Shown: positions 24,400 through 36,360 of the stretch, one piece after another
How the letters are laid out: every line of letters begins with the position of its first letter
Numbering within the stretch: the first letter of the stretch is position 1
Assembly (NCBI GenBank): GCA_963575745.1
Contig: CAUYUJ010005603.1
Location: 419,862-483,861, forward strand
Source: Prorocentrum cordatum
Lineage: Eukaryota > Sar > Dinophyceae > Prorocentrales > Prorocentraceae
Length of the DNA: 64,000 nucleotides
Direction of reading: 5' to 3'
Translations under genes and position numbers: made by a program
Notes under the pieces: generated by a model
Databases searched by the model: none
What the model was told of the DNA's origin: nothing
What the model saw: only the letters and a program-made list of their open reading frames with translations

Positions 24400-24560
24400 G
24401 GCCACTCCAGGCCACCGCCTCTCGATTCCCCGCTGGGGCGTCATCGTCTGTCCACGATGCAGGGGGCGGTATCGTGACCTCTGCCTCAACCGCCTCTCGA
24501 TTCCCCTCTGGGACGCCATCATCTGCAGACGAAACGGGGGGGGCACGTTGCCGCTGCTGC
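24400..24560 (+). repeat. 79-bp duplication
   Basis: CCGCCTCTCGATTCCCC occurs at about 24413 and 24490, each followed by CTGGGxCGxCATCxTCTG. Confidence 0.65.
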
Positions 24561-24598
24561 TGCTGCTACGTTCCGAGATGTCGTTGTGAGTATCGAGA

Positions 24599-26787
24599 TC
24601 ACTTGGCTGGCCCCCCTTCCGCGCATTGTTTTGGGCGCGCAGGATTGCCGGGAGCTTGGTTAGCATGTGTGTCTTTGACGCTCCGATTCTCGTCGGTCCT
24701 TCGATCGGCATCTGGCCGAGTGAATGGAGAGGAAATCTGCGCCATGGCAAGGGATGGGAGGGAGGGGCATGACGCGCCAGCGCCAGGCGCCAAGATCTGT
24801 GCCCAGGCGGCGGCAGGAACCTTCGGGTGCGCATCGAGCCCGCGCGGGATGTCCGCGACCTTCAGGTCAGCCGACGGCGACTTGGGCAGCTTGCCAGCGA
24901 TGTCAGGCGTGGCGTAGCCCGTGGTCGCCAGCATGCTCACGCGGCCGTTCTTCGGCTCTGCCTGCCACTGGTGCGCGAGGTTCTCCGCGCAGCCATTCGC
25001 TGCGCAGCCAGCAGGGCCCCGCAGGCCCGAAGGATCCTGAACGCCCAGCTCGCGCTCGAACTTGAAGGCGCGCAGCGGGGATCCAGTGCACAGCGCCCCA
25101 TCGCCCTGGGCGGGGCCAATCCGGCTGTCCTGGAGGAACATGCCGAGGACCGCCAACCTGGCGAGGCGGCCGTTCGCCACGCCCGCCGCGGGGTCGCTGG
25201 GCGTCAACTCCGCGAAGGCGAAGTTGCGCGCAGCAGCCGTGATGTCCGCGGACTGGTCCTCGAGGACAGCGGCCACAGCGAACACCTGCTCTTCTCGCAC
25301 GCGCTGGCCAGGGTGTCCTGAGTGATGATGTTGGGCTTCAGCTTTGCTGCTGCCATCTCGCTCAGCAGCGCCGTTGCCTGCTGCCACTGCCAACGCCTGC
25401 TCTTCTCGCACTCGCTGACCAGGGCGCTGCAGGGGATGATGCTGGGCTCCAGCTGCACGAACACCATCTCGCTCAGCAGCGCCTTTGTTTGCTGTCGCTG
25501 CCACCGCCTGCACTTCTCTCACGCTCTATTCAGGGCGCTGTAGGTGATGATATTGGGCTCCAGCTGCACGACCACCAACTCGCTCAGCAACGCCCATGCC
25601 TGCTGTCACTGCCAACGCCCGCCCTTCTCGCACCAGCTGTTCAGGATGCAGTAGGTGATGATGTTGGGCTCCAGCTGCACGGGCGCCATCGCGCTCAGCA
25701 GCGCCGCAGTCTGCAACCGCTGCCGACGACTGCTCTTCTCACACGCGCCATTCACAAAGACGCACGCGATGATGTTGGGCCACAGCTTCACGGCCACAAT
25801 CTCGCCCAGCAGCGCCACAGCCTGCTGCCACTGCTGACGCCTGCTCTTCTCGCAAGCGCTCTTCACAGTGCCGTAGGTGATGATGTTGGGCTCCAGCTTC
25901 GCGGCCACAATCTCGCCCAGCAGCGCCGCAACCTGCTGCCACTGCTGCCGCCTGCTCTTCTCGCACGCGCTCTTCACAGTGCCGTTGGCGATGATGGTGG
26001 GCTCCAGCTTCGCGGCCACAATCTCGCCCAGCAGCGGCACTGCCGGCTGCCGCTGCCGACGCCTGCTCTTCTCGCCCGTGCTGTTACCGAGCCAGAACTG
26101 ATGAACATGGGATTCATCTTCACGACCAGGGCCTTGATTAGCAGCGCCACAACCTGTTGCCGCTGCCAACGCCTGCTCATCTCGCGCGCGCTGTTCACAG
26201 TGCCGTACGTGATGATGTTGGGCTCCAGCTTCACGACCAGGATCCCGCTCACCAGCGCCACGGCCAGCTGCCAATGCCAACGCCTGGCCTTCTCGCACCA
26301 GCTGTTCAGGAGGACGTAGGAGGTGATGTTGGGCGCCAGCTTCATGACCAGTGTAGCCGGCGGCGGCGGCGGCAGCGGCGGCCGCGTCGGCCGTGGCGGC
26401 GCCAGCCGCGGCCATCGTGGCGCCGGCCGCGAGGGCAGCGGCCTGCGCCAGCGTGGCCGCAGCCGTCCAGAGAGCCGCGCGAGCCGCGACCGCGGCGACA
26501 TCGGCGCAGGGGGCAGCCGCAGCGGTCGCGTCCACCGCGAGGCCGACCGCGCCGGCGGGCGAGGCGGCCCTCGAGGCGGTGGCGGCAGCGGGGGGCGGCG
26601 CGGCGCCAGGCGCGGCGCCGCCTCGGCCGCGGGCCGCGGCAGGACCGCCGCACTCGCCGCGGAGCCAGGAACGGCCTGGCGGCGGCAAGGCAGCGGCAGC
26701 CGCGCGCGCGGCAGCGGCGCGCCGAAGGCGGCGGCGCCGGCGCGTGGCGGCAGAGCCGGCAGGCGCGGCGCCCAGATCCCCTGGCAT
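24599..26787 (-). pseudogene. Pentatricopeptide repeat (PPR) protein gene, broken
   Basis: PPR proteins bind organellar RNA through tandem ~35-residue helical hairpins. From the ATG at 26787 there is an Ala/Arg-rich leader of ~145 residues, then about 11 PPR units (26350-25220). Examples are KLEPNIITYGTVKSACEKSR and RRQQWQQAVALLGEIVAVKL; spacing is ~105 bases. A non-PPR C-terminal part follows (AELTPSDPAAGVANGRLARL), open to 24599. The reading frame is broken. It shifts at about 26360 and again at about 26090. In-frame TGA codons lie at 25606-25608 (at a Trp position of the unit) and 25519-25521 (at a Cys position), and there is another shift near 25290. Three tandem DinoSL relicts sit just upstream at 26835-26881, so this is a retroposed copy. 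Assembly errors could explain the indels but not easily both TGAs. Confidence 0.8.
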
Positions 26788-26834
26788 GGCAAGCCGCGGC
26801 ACGGTGGCGGCGGACCCAGGTCGCGCCGACCAAC

Positions 26835-26881
26835 CTTGAACCGAGACGGCTTGAGCCAGAGGGCTTGAGCCAAGGCTACGG
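26835..26881 (-). other. Three tandem DinoSL relicts upstream of the PPR gene
   Basis: On the minus strand, 26881-26864 reads CCGTAGCCTTGGCTCAAG, which is DinoSL lacking three bases of the ATTTT. It is followed by CTCTGGCTCAAG (26861-26850) and GTCTCGGTTCAAG (ending 26835), two 5'-truncated copies. Successive rounds of trans-splicing, reverse transcription and reinsertion produce this stacking, with the most complete copy outermost. Confidence 0.85.
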
Positions 26882-27109
26882 AGTGGTGGGGATACTATTA
26901 TTGATTTGCGGCCCGCAAGGGAAAGTCCAGAGGGCGGAATGAGGCAATGGGGCGCAATGCCAGATGATTACCATGCAAAGACCAAGTGGTGGGGATACGC
27001 GAAGCGTGAAGAATTTAACACGTTGGCGCAACAATTTTTGGGGGACGATTTCGAACATCCTGGCGAAGGGCCCATCCATATGCAATTGTTAATTCCGGGT
27101 TGTGAGCAC

Positions 27110-29150
27110 CGTCGCCGTTTTCGGTGGAGCTCCCTCTGTGGCCACGAAACATGTGATTGTTGTGACGAATGGGCGGAAGACCGCAGGTGGACTTTGCCAG
27201 TGCGGCCTTCGGGGAGCAGCCCCCTAGGGGGTCACGAAGCGTGTGAGGGGTGTGCCGAAATGGGCGGAGGACAGCATGTCGGCCTTGCAGAGGACCACAT
27301 GTAAAACCTGCCACTGGAGCCTTCAATGGAGCTCCCTATGGAGCAACGCAGCGTGTGAGGAGTGTGCCGACATGGGAGGGGACACGCATGTAAAAACCTG
27401 CTATAATCGCCTTGAGTGGAGCTCCTTATGAGGACACGCGACGTGTGAAGGGTGTACCGATATGGGCGGGGAACCGCATGTGGACCCTGCAATTGGTGCC
27501 TTAAGTGAAGGCTCCCATGTGGCCACGAGGCGTGTGAGGGGTGTGCGGGCATTGTCGGGGAACCGCATGTGGACTTTGCCACTGGGGCCTGCGGTTGAGC
27601 TCCCCATGGGGCCGCGAAACGTGTGAAGGGTGTCCCGACATGGGCGGGGAACCGCATGTGGACGTTGCCACTGGTGTCGTAGGTGGAGCTTCCTGTGGGG
27701 TGCCGACATGGGCGGAGAACCGCATGTGGACGTTGCCACTCGGGCATTCGATGGAGCTCTCTATGCGGGCAGGAAACGTGTCAGTGATGTGCCGACATGG
27801 GCGGGGAACCACATGTGGACTTTGCCACTGGGGCCTTCGGTGGAGCTTCCATTGGGGCCGCGAGAGGTGTAAACGGTCTGCCGAGATGGGCGGGGAACCG
27901 CATGTGGACTGTGCCAGTGGTGCCTTCGGTGGAGCTTCCTATGGGGCCACGAAGCGGGCTAGGGGTGTTCCTGAATGGGCAGGACACCGTATGCGGACTT
28001 TGCCACTGGGGCCTTCGGTGGAGTTCCTATGGGCAACCGCACGTGGACTTTGCCACTGCGGCCTTCGGTGGAGCCGCCTATGGGGTCACGAAATGCGTGA
28101 GAGGTGTGACGAAGTGGGCGGGGGACCGCATGTGAACTTTGCCTCTGCGACCTTCGGTGGAGCTCCCTATGGGGCCACGAAATGTGTGAGGGGAGTGCCG
28201 ACATGGGAGTGGAACCGCATGTGGACCCTGACACTAGCGCCTTGGATGGAGCTCCCCTGGAGGCCAAGATCTGTGTGAGGGGTGTGCAGAAATAGATGTG
28301 GAACCGCATGTGGACTTTACCACTGAGGCCTTCGGTGGAGCCGCCTGTGGGGCCACGCAACGTGTGAAGGGTGTGCCCAAATGGGCGGAGGACAGCTCCC
28401 CAAGGGGCCGCGGAGCGTGTTAGAGATGTGCCGAAATGGGCAGCGAATTAGATGGAGACTTTCTCGCTGGTGCCTGCGGTGGAGCTCCCTACATGGAGCG
28501 TGTGAGGGGTGGGCCGACATGGGTGGGGAACCCCATGTGGATGTTGCCACTCGGGCATTCGATGGAGCTGCCCATGAGGCCGCGAAACGTGTGAGGAATG
28601 CCGACATGGGCGAGGAACCGCATGTGGACTTTGCCACTGCGGCCTTCGGTGGAGCTCCCCATGGGGCGGCGAAGCGTGTGAAGGGTGTGCCGAAATGGGC
28701 GGGGAACCACATTTGGACGTTGCCACTGGGGCCTTCAGTGGAGCTCCCTTTGCGGCAACGAAACGAGTGAGGGGTGTGCCGACATGGGCGAGGAACCGCA
28801 TGTGGACTTTGCCACTGCGGCCTTCGGTGGAGCTTCCATGCGGCCACGAAGCGTGTGAGGGATGTGTCGAAATGGGCGGGGAACCGAATGTCCAGTCTGC
28901 AACTGGGGCCTGCGGTGGAGCTCTCTGTGAGGCCGCCAAGTGTGTGTGAAAGGTGTGCCGGAATTGGCGGGGAACCGAATGTGGACTTTGCCACTGCGGA
29001 CTTCGGTGGAGCTCCCTAGGCGGCAAGGAAACGCGTGAGGGGTGTGCCGAAATTGGCGGAGAACCGCATGTGGACTGTGCCACTGGGGCCTTCGGTAGAG
29101 CGCACTGAGGAGCTACGACACGTTTGTGGGGTGTGCCCGAATCTGACGGT
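27110..29150 (+). repeat. 88-bp satellite, direct array
   Basis: About 23 units. Core phrases are GGGCGGGGAACCGCATGTGG, ACTTTGCCACTGGGGCCTTC, GGTGGAGCTCCCTATGGGGC and CACGAAACGTGTGAGGGGTG. Starts at 27561, 27650, 27719, 27807 and 27896 give 88-89 bases with one 69-base unit. Open frames through it (Met-Trp-Thr-Leu-rich) are not genes. Confidence 0.95.
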
Positions 29151-29254
29151 CGAGAAGTGCAGAGGGGGGGCACAAACTAGGTGCGCAAGTTTCTTTTCTG
29201 ACATCTTGCCCCGCCCTCCTATCCCTTACCATGGCGTAGATATCCTCTCTATTC

Positions 29255-29455
29255 GCACAGTCGGATGTCGTTGCATGGCAGAGCATAGCAATACATTGCA
29301 TAGCATGGCGTTGAAGATCAAAGCGTAGCATGACAGAGCATGGCATGGCACTGCGAGGTCAAGCACTGCAGATCATAGCATTGCAGCAGAAGGCATGGCA
29401 TCGCACAGCGGAACACAGCATAGCATCGCATTGCATGCCATGCCATGGCACTGGA
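29255..29455 (+). repeat. Short GCATAGCATGGC repeats
   Basis: Degenerate 5-bp AGCAT/GGCAT/TGCAT repeats. Confidence 0.8.
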
Positions 29456-29690
29456 AATGAGGCCAGCGCTGCAGCGTAAGCACGATTCGGAACGAGCAGA
29501 AGCACGGAAATGAGGCCAACGCGGCAGCGGTAGCACGATTCGGAACGAGCGGAAGGGTGGAAATGAGGCCAGCGCTGCAGCGGGAGCATGATTCGAATCG
29601 AGCGGAAGCCCCCAAATGAGGCCAACGCTGCAGCGGGAACACGATATGGATCGAGCGAAAGCCCCAGAATGATGCCAACGCTGCAACAAA
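29456..29690 (+). repeat. 53-bp tandem repeat
   Basis: AAATGAGGCCAGCGCTGCAG at 29456 recurs in variant form at 29507, 29561 and 29614, with a further copy near 29666. Each is followed by a CGATTCGGAACGAGCGGAAG-like phrase. Confidence 0.9.
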
Positions 29691-30305
29691 AAAGCAACAT
29701 GTTGGAAGAACCGAAAACACTCATGTTGGAAACATTGCATACACAAATCCAACTCGCAGACATCCTATGTGTAAACAACAACACGCGGAGGGAGGCGCGC
29801 TCACTCATAAGGGTCTTCGGAGGGGAGAGGAGAGTAGTATTCAGATTGGGTAATTGTGGAGGGGGAGGAGGAAGAGGAGGAATAGGAGAGGATGAGGACG
29901 CGGAAATTCAAAGCGAACACCCAGCAGGATGGAGGGGACGATTACCCGAGACGTACCAAACTCCTTCTCCACGCGAGGCGAAAATTATTTATATGAACGC
30001 CCCACACACAAAACAAACCACCGCCAGATATGCACAATCAAAGCTGCCCTCATCTCGGCCGTGCCTCCCATGAGCCTACGAAAATGGCGACGGGGCTGGA
30101 ACCGCGTGGCCCCCGACCCCGCTGGCCTCCCAAGAGCCGACGAAAGTGGCCACAATTGCGCAGTTCGCAACCACCCAGGGAGCAGCGGACGTGGCCCGCG
30201 ACCCCGCCGGCCTTGCCAGGAGCCCAAGAAAGTGGGGGCGCCTCTTAGGCCGTCTTGGAGCGTCGGGAACGCGAAAAGGCGAGAACGCCAAAATCTGCTC
30301 AAAAA
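29691..30305. other. No gene; diverged reverse copies of the 103-bp family
   Basis: 30070-30240 contains reversed phrases of the 103-bp family (AGCCGACGAAAGTGGCCACA, GCGCAGTTCGCAACCACCCAG in parts). The rest looks unique, with no recognised coding. Confidence 0.45.
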
Positions 30306-30485
30306 CCTAGCGAAAATATGTGATGTGTGCCTCTTGGGAGCCTCTTGGGAGCCTTTTGGGAGGCCTCTTGGGGCGTCTTGGAGGCATGCTGGGCCGTCTG
30401 AAGGCCATCTTGGCGGGCGTCTTGGACCGATCGTTCGGCGACTCCTGGACCTCTTGGCCCGTCTGGGGCCCTCTAGGACCCGAAA
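30306..30485 (-). repeat. CCAAGAGGCCCC-type array, reverse orientation
   Basis: The plus strand reads GCCTCTTGGGAGCCTTTTGG and GGCCTCTTGGGGCGTCTTGG, the reverse complement of the arrays elsewhere. Confidence 0.7.
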
Positions 30486-30574
30486 CAGTCACGCGACAAG
30501 CCGCCCCGGGCCGCAAAGAGATCTGGTCCCCTGGGGTCCGAGTCCCTTAAGAAACAACAAGAGACCTGAGGACA

Positions 30575-30900
30575 CGCCAAAAATGGGCGGGGAACGCATG
30601 CGAACCCTGCCACTAGGCACTAGGGCCTTCAGTGGAGCTCCCCATGGGGCCACGAAACGTGTGAGGAGCGTGCCGGAATGTGAGGGGGGAACTGCACACG
30701 GACCCTGCCATTGGGGCCTTCGATGAACAAAAGGCAAGAAACGTGAGAGGGTTGTGCCGGACATGGGGCGGGGGGACGCATGTGGAAGGAGCCACTGGGG
30801 CCCTAGGTGGAGCTGCTTATGGGGGTACAATTCGTGTGAGTGGTGTGCCGAAGTGGGGCGGGGGGACACATGTAGCCTGTGCCACTGGGGCCTTCGTTCC
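30575..30900 (+). repeat. 88-bp satellite, short direct array
   Basis: Three to four units in the same orientation as 27110-29150 (GGGCGGGGAACGCATGCG, TGGAGCTCCCCATGGGGCCA). Confidence 0.85.
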
Positions 30901-30954
30901 TCACTCACTCCCTCCTCCTCCCCCTCCTCCCTCGTCCCATCCTTCCTCTGCCCT

Positions 30955-33190
30955 CCGCATGCCACCAGCTTCGACACCATTTCGGCACACACCCCACATG
31001 TTTCGTGGCCCCATCGGGCGCTCTACAGAAAGTCACAGTGACACAGTCTTCATGCGTCCCCCCGCCCTATTTTGGCAGACCCATCACACGCTTCGTGCCC
31101 CGATGAGGAGCTTCACCGAAGGACCCAGTGGCAGTCCACATGCGTCCCCCCGCCCCAGTTCGGCACACCCGTCGAACGTTTTCTGCCCCCACAAGGAGCT
31201 CCGACAAAGGCCCCAGCGGCACAATGCACATGCGCCCCCCCGCCTGATTTCCGCACACCCCTCACACGTTTCGTGACCGCATGGGGAGCTCCACCGAAGG
31301 CCCCAATGGCACAGTCCACATGAGCTCCCCCGCCCCAGTTCGGCACAACCCTCACACGCTTCCCACTGAAGGCCCCAGTGGCACAGTCCACATGCGCCGC
31401 CCCGTCCCAGTGCGGCAAACCCCTCACACGTCTCGCGGCCCCATGGGAAGTTCCATCGAAGGTCAGAGGCACAATGCACATGCGCTCCCCAGCCCCATTT
31501 CCACAACACACCTCACACGTTCCATGGCCTCATAGGAAGGTTCACCGAAGGATCCAGTAGCACAATGCACATGCGCCCCCCCGCCCCATGTCGGCACACC
31601 CCTCACCCTCTTCGTGCCCCCGTGGGCAGCTCCACCGAAGGCCCTAGTGGCACAGTCCACTGCGTCCCCCCGTCCCATGTCGGCACACCTCTCAGACGAG
31701 TCGTGGCCACATTGGAAGCTCCGCTGACGGCGTCAGCAGCAGGGTTCACATGCACCCGCCACATTCATTTCAGCACACGCTCACACGCTTCGTGGTCCCC
31801 TAGGGAGCTCCACCAAAGGTCCCAGTGGCGCAGCCCGCAGGCGTCTGCCCATTCATTTCAGGTCACCTTCACGCATTCGTGGCCCCACAGGGAGCTCCAC
31901 TGATGGCCTAGTGGAGCAGCCCGCATGCGTCTGCCCCACCCATGCTGGTACGCCCCTTACACGTTTTGTGTCCCAACAGGGAGCTGCACCGAAGGACCCA
32001 GTGGCACAGGCCACAGTGGCACAGTCCACATGCGTTCCCCCGCCTCATGTCCGCACACCCTCACATGTTTCGTGGCCTCATCAGGAGCTCCACCGAAGGC
32101 CCCAGTGGCACAATTCGCATGCGCCCCCATCACCCATGTCGGCACACCCCTCAGACGCTTCGCGGTTCCACAAGAAGCTCCACGGAAGGTCCAAGTGGCG
32201 CAGCCCGCATGAGTCCAGCGCACCCATTTCGGCACACCCCTCACACGTTTCGTGGCCCCGCAGGAGACCCACCGAAGGAGACAGTGGCGCGATCCGCATG
32301 CGTCCACCTCAACCATTTCGGCAGACCAATCACACGTTTCGGGATGCCACAGGGAGCTCCACCCAAGGTTCCAGTGGCGCAGTCTAGATACGTCCGCCCC
32401 ATACATGCCAGCGCGCACCCCACACATTTCGTTGCCCCATAGGGAACTCCACCGAAGGTCATCACAGTAGCGCGGTCTGGATGCGGCATCCCCATGTATT
32501 TCAACACCTCCCTCACATTTTTCGTGGACCCTACCGGGAGCTCCACCAAAGGTCCCATTGGCCATGGTCGCGCGCGGACGCCCCACCTCATTTCGACACA
32601 CCTCTCACGCGCTTCGTGGCAAGGCCACCGTGGCCGCGTTCACATGCGTCCCCTCCCCACCCGACGCATTACAGCGCTTCGTGGCCCCAGAGGGAGCTTC
32701 ATCGAAAGCCCCAGTGGTAAAGTTCACATGAGCTCCCCCCTACCCAGCACAGCGCTTCGTGGACCCAAGGGGGGTTCTACCGAAGGCCACTGAGGCCGCT
32801 GGCGCATGCGGTTCCTCCACCGAGTACAACGCTTCGTTGCCCCATTGAGGAGCTCCACCGAAGCCCCCATTGGTCGCGACCGCACGCGTGTCCATTACCG
32901 AGTACAGCGCTTCGTGGCTTAATGGGGAGCTCCATCGAAGGTCCAGCGGCCGCGGCCGCATGCTTCTCCCCCACACAGTACAACGTGGCCCCGTAGGGAG
33001 CTCCACCGAAGGCCCAGTGGCAAAGTCCGAATGCGTTTCCCCCACCCACTACAGCGCTTTCGTGGCCCATAGGGAGCTCCACCGAAGGCCCCAGTGGCAA
33101 AACTCGCATGCGTCTCCCCAACCCATTACGGCACACCGCTCACACGCTGCGTGGCTCCATGAGGAGCTCCACCGAAAGCGGTACCCACAA
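30955..33190 (-). repeat. 88-90 bp satellite, inverted array
   Basis: About 24 units in reverse orientation: TTTCGGCACACCCCTCACAC, GTTTCGTGGCCCCATAGGGA, GCTCCACCGAAGGCCCCAGT and GGCACAGTCCACATGCG. CACATGCG at 31137 and 31227 gives 90 bases. Orientation flips across a pyrimidine tract at about 30900-30955. Confidence 0.95.
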
Positions 33191-33269
33191 CGCGGTACTC
33201 ACGATTGTACACGGCTGGGTCTTTCGCCTGGAGGATTTGGGGGGGACGTCGCGTTGGCCGTCATCCCGT

Positions 33270-33280
33270 CTGTTGTCATC

Positions 33281-33315
<35 letters not shown>

Positions 33316-34130
33316 CGTCGTCGCCCCAGAACAAGACGCCGGCGCAGCACAAACAGACACACACACACACAATCATTCACTCACACACGCACACACTTTT
33401 GGCGGTCGCTGCCTCGCGCGCAGCGTCGAGCCGGAGAAAGGTCGGACCCCGTGCGCGCGTGGCCGGGCCCTCATGGGAATCTCCGCAGATTCCGTTAGCG
33501 TCGTCATCACCAGCAAATCACATACACCATGTGCCATCTGCAAAGGGAAGTCGTCGTCGTTGTCCGTCGTCGTCGTCGTCCCCCTGCACTGAAAGACGCC
33601 TGCGCCCCCAGCCCCCCCCCCGTATACCCCCCACATGCAATCTGCAAAAGGCAGTCGTCGTCGTCGTCGTCATCGCCGTGGTTATTGTCTTCATCGCCCC
33701 CTGGGACTGCAAGCCGCGTACGCAGCGCCGACTCCGCCCCCTCCCACCCACAACCAACACTCCATCCGCAAATGGCCGTCGTCTTCGTCGTCGTTGTCGT
33801 TGTCGTCGTTGTCGTCGTCGATGTCTTCACTCCCTACTGTAAGGCGCCTGCGCTCCCCCCTCTCCCCCCCTTCCCCCTCCTTCCCTTTCCCCCCCTCCCC
33901 CTTTTCCCCCCGCCGCCGTCGTCGTTGTCGTCGTCGTCATCGTCGTAATCGTCGTTTTCGCCTTCGTCCGTCGTCGTCGCGTTCGTCCCTCAGGACTGCA
34001 AGCCGCTTGCGTCCTACATGCCATCTGCAAAATCCGTAAAGGGCCATCGTCGTCGCCGCCTTCCGTCGCCCGCTGGCGCCGGCGCCAGCGCCGCGGGCCG
34101 TCGACGTTGTCCCTTGGGAGTGCGTCATCG
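33270..34130 (+). repeat. Modules of unique sequence plus GTC microsatellite
   Basis: Each module has a CATCTGCAAAxGGxxGTCGTC phrase (about 33534, 33637, 33761, 34020), a (GTC)n tract, then a CTGxxxxGCAAGCCGCxTGCG or GACGCCTGCGCC phrase. The microsatellite length varies between modules. Confidence 0.75.
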
Positions 34131-34430
34131 CCCGTCGGTTTTCACCCTTCCAGGGCTGCGAGACGCCAGCGCCAGGGGGCAAGGTGTGCTCTCGACAAGT
34201 CCGAATACCCCCCCCGCAGCTCAAAATTGTCGGCCCTCGGGCCCCCCCCTTGCCTCCCAGACGGCCGGTTGGCCAACCTGAACTGTCAGCCCTCCGTGGG
34301 CCGAGCTCCTTCGCTACTAGGAGGGCCACGGGGCTAGCGACTTTTGTGTTCAAGCCCTCCTCCGTTGGGTTCTCAGTTTGACTGGAGCACTGCGGTCGCA
34401 CACCTCTTCTCCTCCCCCCTCTCTTCCTGC
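34131..34430. other. No gene recognised
   Basis: GC-rich DNA with no domain in any frame and no obvious repeat. Confidence 0.35.
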
Positions 34431-34870
34431 CTCCTCCTGCGCCGCGAACTGCGCAACTGTCGCCACGTTCGTGGGCTCCTGGGAAGGAGGGCGGAGTAGA
34501 TGAGTAACCGGCCCCGGCCTAGACCTCGCAATTCCCTCGGGGATTGCAACCTGGCGACTGTCACCACTGTCGTGGGCCTCTAAGAGGCGCGGCGGAGTAG
34601 GGGCGCAAACGGAGCCAGACTAGACCTCGCAGTCCCCTGGGGGCTGCGAACTGTGTAACTGTCGCCACTTTCGTGTGCTCATGGGAGGCACGGCGGAGTA
34701 GCGGAGTACGCGCACCCAGCCGAGACCTCGCATCTCCTTGGCGGGGTGCGATCTGCGCAATTGCGGCCATTTTCCGGGGCTCCTGGGAGGCATGGCGCTG
34801 GGAGGCATGGCGGAGTTAGGGAGTACCCGAGACCTCGCAGCTCCCTGGGAGGCCGCGAATGGCGCAATTG
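34431..34870 (+). repeat. 103-bp repeat family, array 1
   Basis: Four to five units around GCGAACTGTGTAACTGTCGC, CACTTTCGTGTGCTC and GCGGAGTAG. Starts at 34446, 34547, 34649, 34750 and 34857 give 101-107 bases. Further arrays are at 54950-55900, 56340-56740 and 57965-58170. Confidence 0.85.
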
Positions 34871-34884
34871 TCCCCAGGACGGCC

Positions 34885-35115
34885 CAAGAAGCATCCAATA
34901 GGGTTCCAAATTGGCCCAAGAGGGCACCGAGTCGGCTTAAGAGGCCTACAAGACGGCCCAAAAGGCCCCCAAGACGGCTCTAGGAGGGGCCCAAACGGGG
35001 GACCCGAACGGTGATTTCGAGCCCTCAAGAGGTCCCCAAGAGGCCCCAAGAGGCCCCAAAGAGGCCCCAAGAGGGCCCCAAGAGGTCCCCAAAACTGCCC
35101 CCAAGAGGCACCCGA
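34885..35115 (+). repeat. CCAAGAGGCCCC-type array
   Basis: CCCCAAGAGGCCCCAAGAGG and variants, directly after the 103-bp array. Confidence 0.75.
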
Positions 35116-35289
35116 GAGCGCTCCGAAGAGACCAGAACTCTGACCCACAAACCAGGCACGATTGCGGGACCCCTTCCACCCCGCCTGGGGTCCAAAGTCC
35201 CGTTAGATGGGGGGGGTCACCCCCGGACGAGCTCGGCAACGCACTTCTGGGGCCATCCGAACCTCAAAATCCATCCACCGTGGCCGCCA

Positions 35290-35720
35290 AGATGCTCAAT
35301 ATGCTTTTACCAGAAAGGCCCCACCACGCCAGAGAGGCCTCACGAACACCCAAATTCAGCCTCAAGACAGCCCACGAGGCCCCCAAGACGCCGAACGAGG
35401 GCCCAAAGAGAACTCCCAAGAGGGCCTCACGAGGCGAAAAACATTGATCTCCTGCAAGGGTTTTGAATTGGTTGCGCGTTCTCGGCTCTTCGGGAGTCTG
35501 CGAAGCCAGAACGGCCCGAAAGACCTCCAAGTCTGGTCCAATGACGGCCCAAGAGGCTCCCAGTATGGCCTGTAAAGAGGCCTCAAGATGGCCCAATAGG
35601 CCCCCAAGACTGCGGACAAAAACCGTCATAAGGCACGGAGGCCATTGAGGGGGAATTGCCAGGCCAAGAAGCCCCCGAAGGTTCCCAAATGGCTCCCAGG
35701 AGCATTGAAAAAGTTCCAAG
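35290..35720 (+). repeat. Degenerate CCAAGAGGCCCC-type array
   Basis: Units such as GGCCCCCAAGACGCC, GGCCCAAGAGGCTCCC and GGCCTCAAGATGGCCC are separated by diverged DNA. Confidence 0.6.
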
Positions 35721-36082
35721 AGGCCGCTCGGTGATGTTCAGTCAGAGACCCCACGTTCAACATGCTGTATCCAATGCTCGCGAACTCTTCCCACAAACTG
35801 ACGTCACTGCAACCGTGTCCCCTAATCAATGCCTTGGCCTTGGAGGAGAGCTGGACTTGCAAGATGGCGGGGAGCAGCCAGAGCTAGCCCCCTCGCTAGT
35901 CACAAGCTGCAGATCTTTTTGTCCAATCAATGCCAGGGCGGGCAGAGGAGGCTCGAGCGACCGAGGCTTAACCTCCCTAGCCTGTCCTTTAAAATGCCTT
36001 TTCAGCACCCTGAAAGCACCTGACTTCCCTCCGGCGTTTTTTCATGAAACTCCCCAAATTTTCAGAAGTTAGCCTCCTCCAT

Positions 36083-36360
36083 TCACTTGCCGGAGAGAAT
36101 GTCCACACTCTTCTTGAGACAGTCCCGGCCATCCAGATCCTCGAGGAGGTCGAAGAGAGATTGCCGCTTGCCTTCAAAGGGGACTGCTGGGTCTTCACAC
36201 CAGGCCTTGATAGTGCCCTCCGGGATGCCAAGCGCTAGCATAGCCTTTCCAAAATAGTCCTTCTCGATGGAAGCGCCGAGCCAGTTCGCGCGCTCCGCGA
36301 GAGCCTCAAATGGGCTGGCAGATGCATGCAGGCCATTGTTGCCCGTGTTGGGCTCCGAAT
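36083..36360 (-). CDS. NDPK-like protein, C-terminal exon
   Basis: Minus-strand translation gives SEPNTGNNGLHASASPFEA, then LAERANWLGASIEKDYFGK, AMLALGIPEGTIKAWCEDP, AVPFEGKRQSLFDLLEDLDG and a short tail ending at the TGA at 36083-36085. This is the C-terminal part of the dinoflagellate NDPK-like family. The GLHASASPFEA motif occupies the place of the catalytic-histidine HGSDS motif of classical NDPKs. Exon 1 ends at 40295 exactly where this part should begin. The two ends share GAT and CGGAG, so the precise junction is ambiguous. The preceding CAG at 36361-36363 is a candidate acceptor, and a CAG 10 bases earlier gives a possible GA-AG intron. The residue count matches the family best if the shared GAT codon is used once. 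Confidence 0.85.

Noticed and set aside
27541-29328. Several 100-245 codon frames in the 88-bp satellite
   Set aside because: They repeat the same ~29-residue motif once per unit and exist in several frames.
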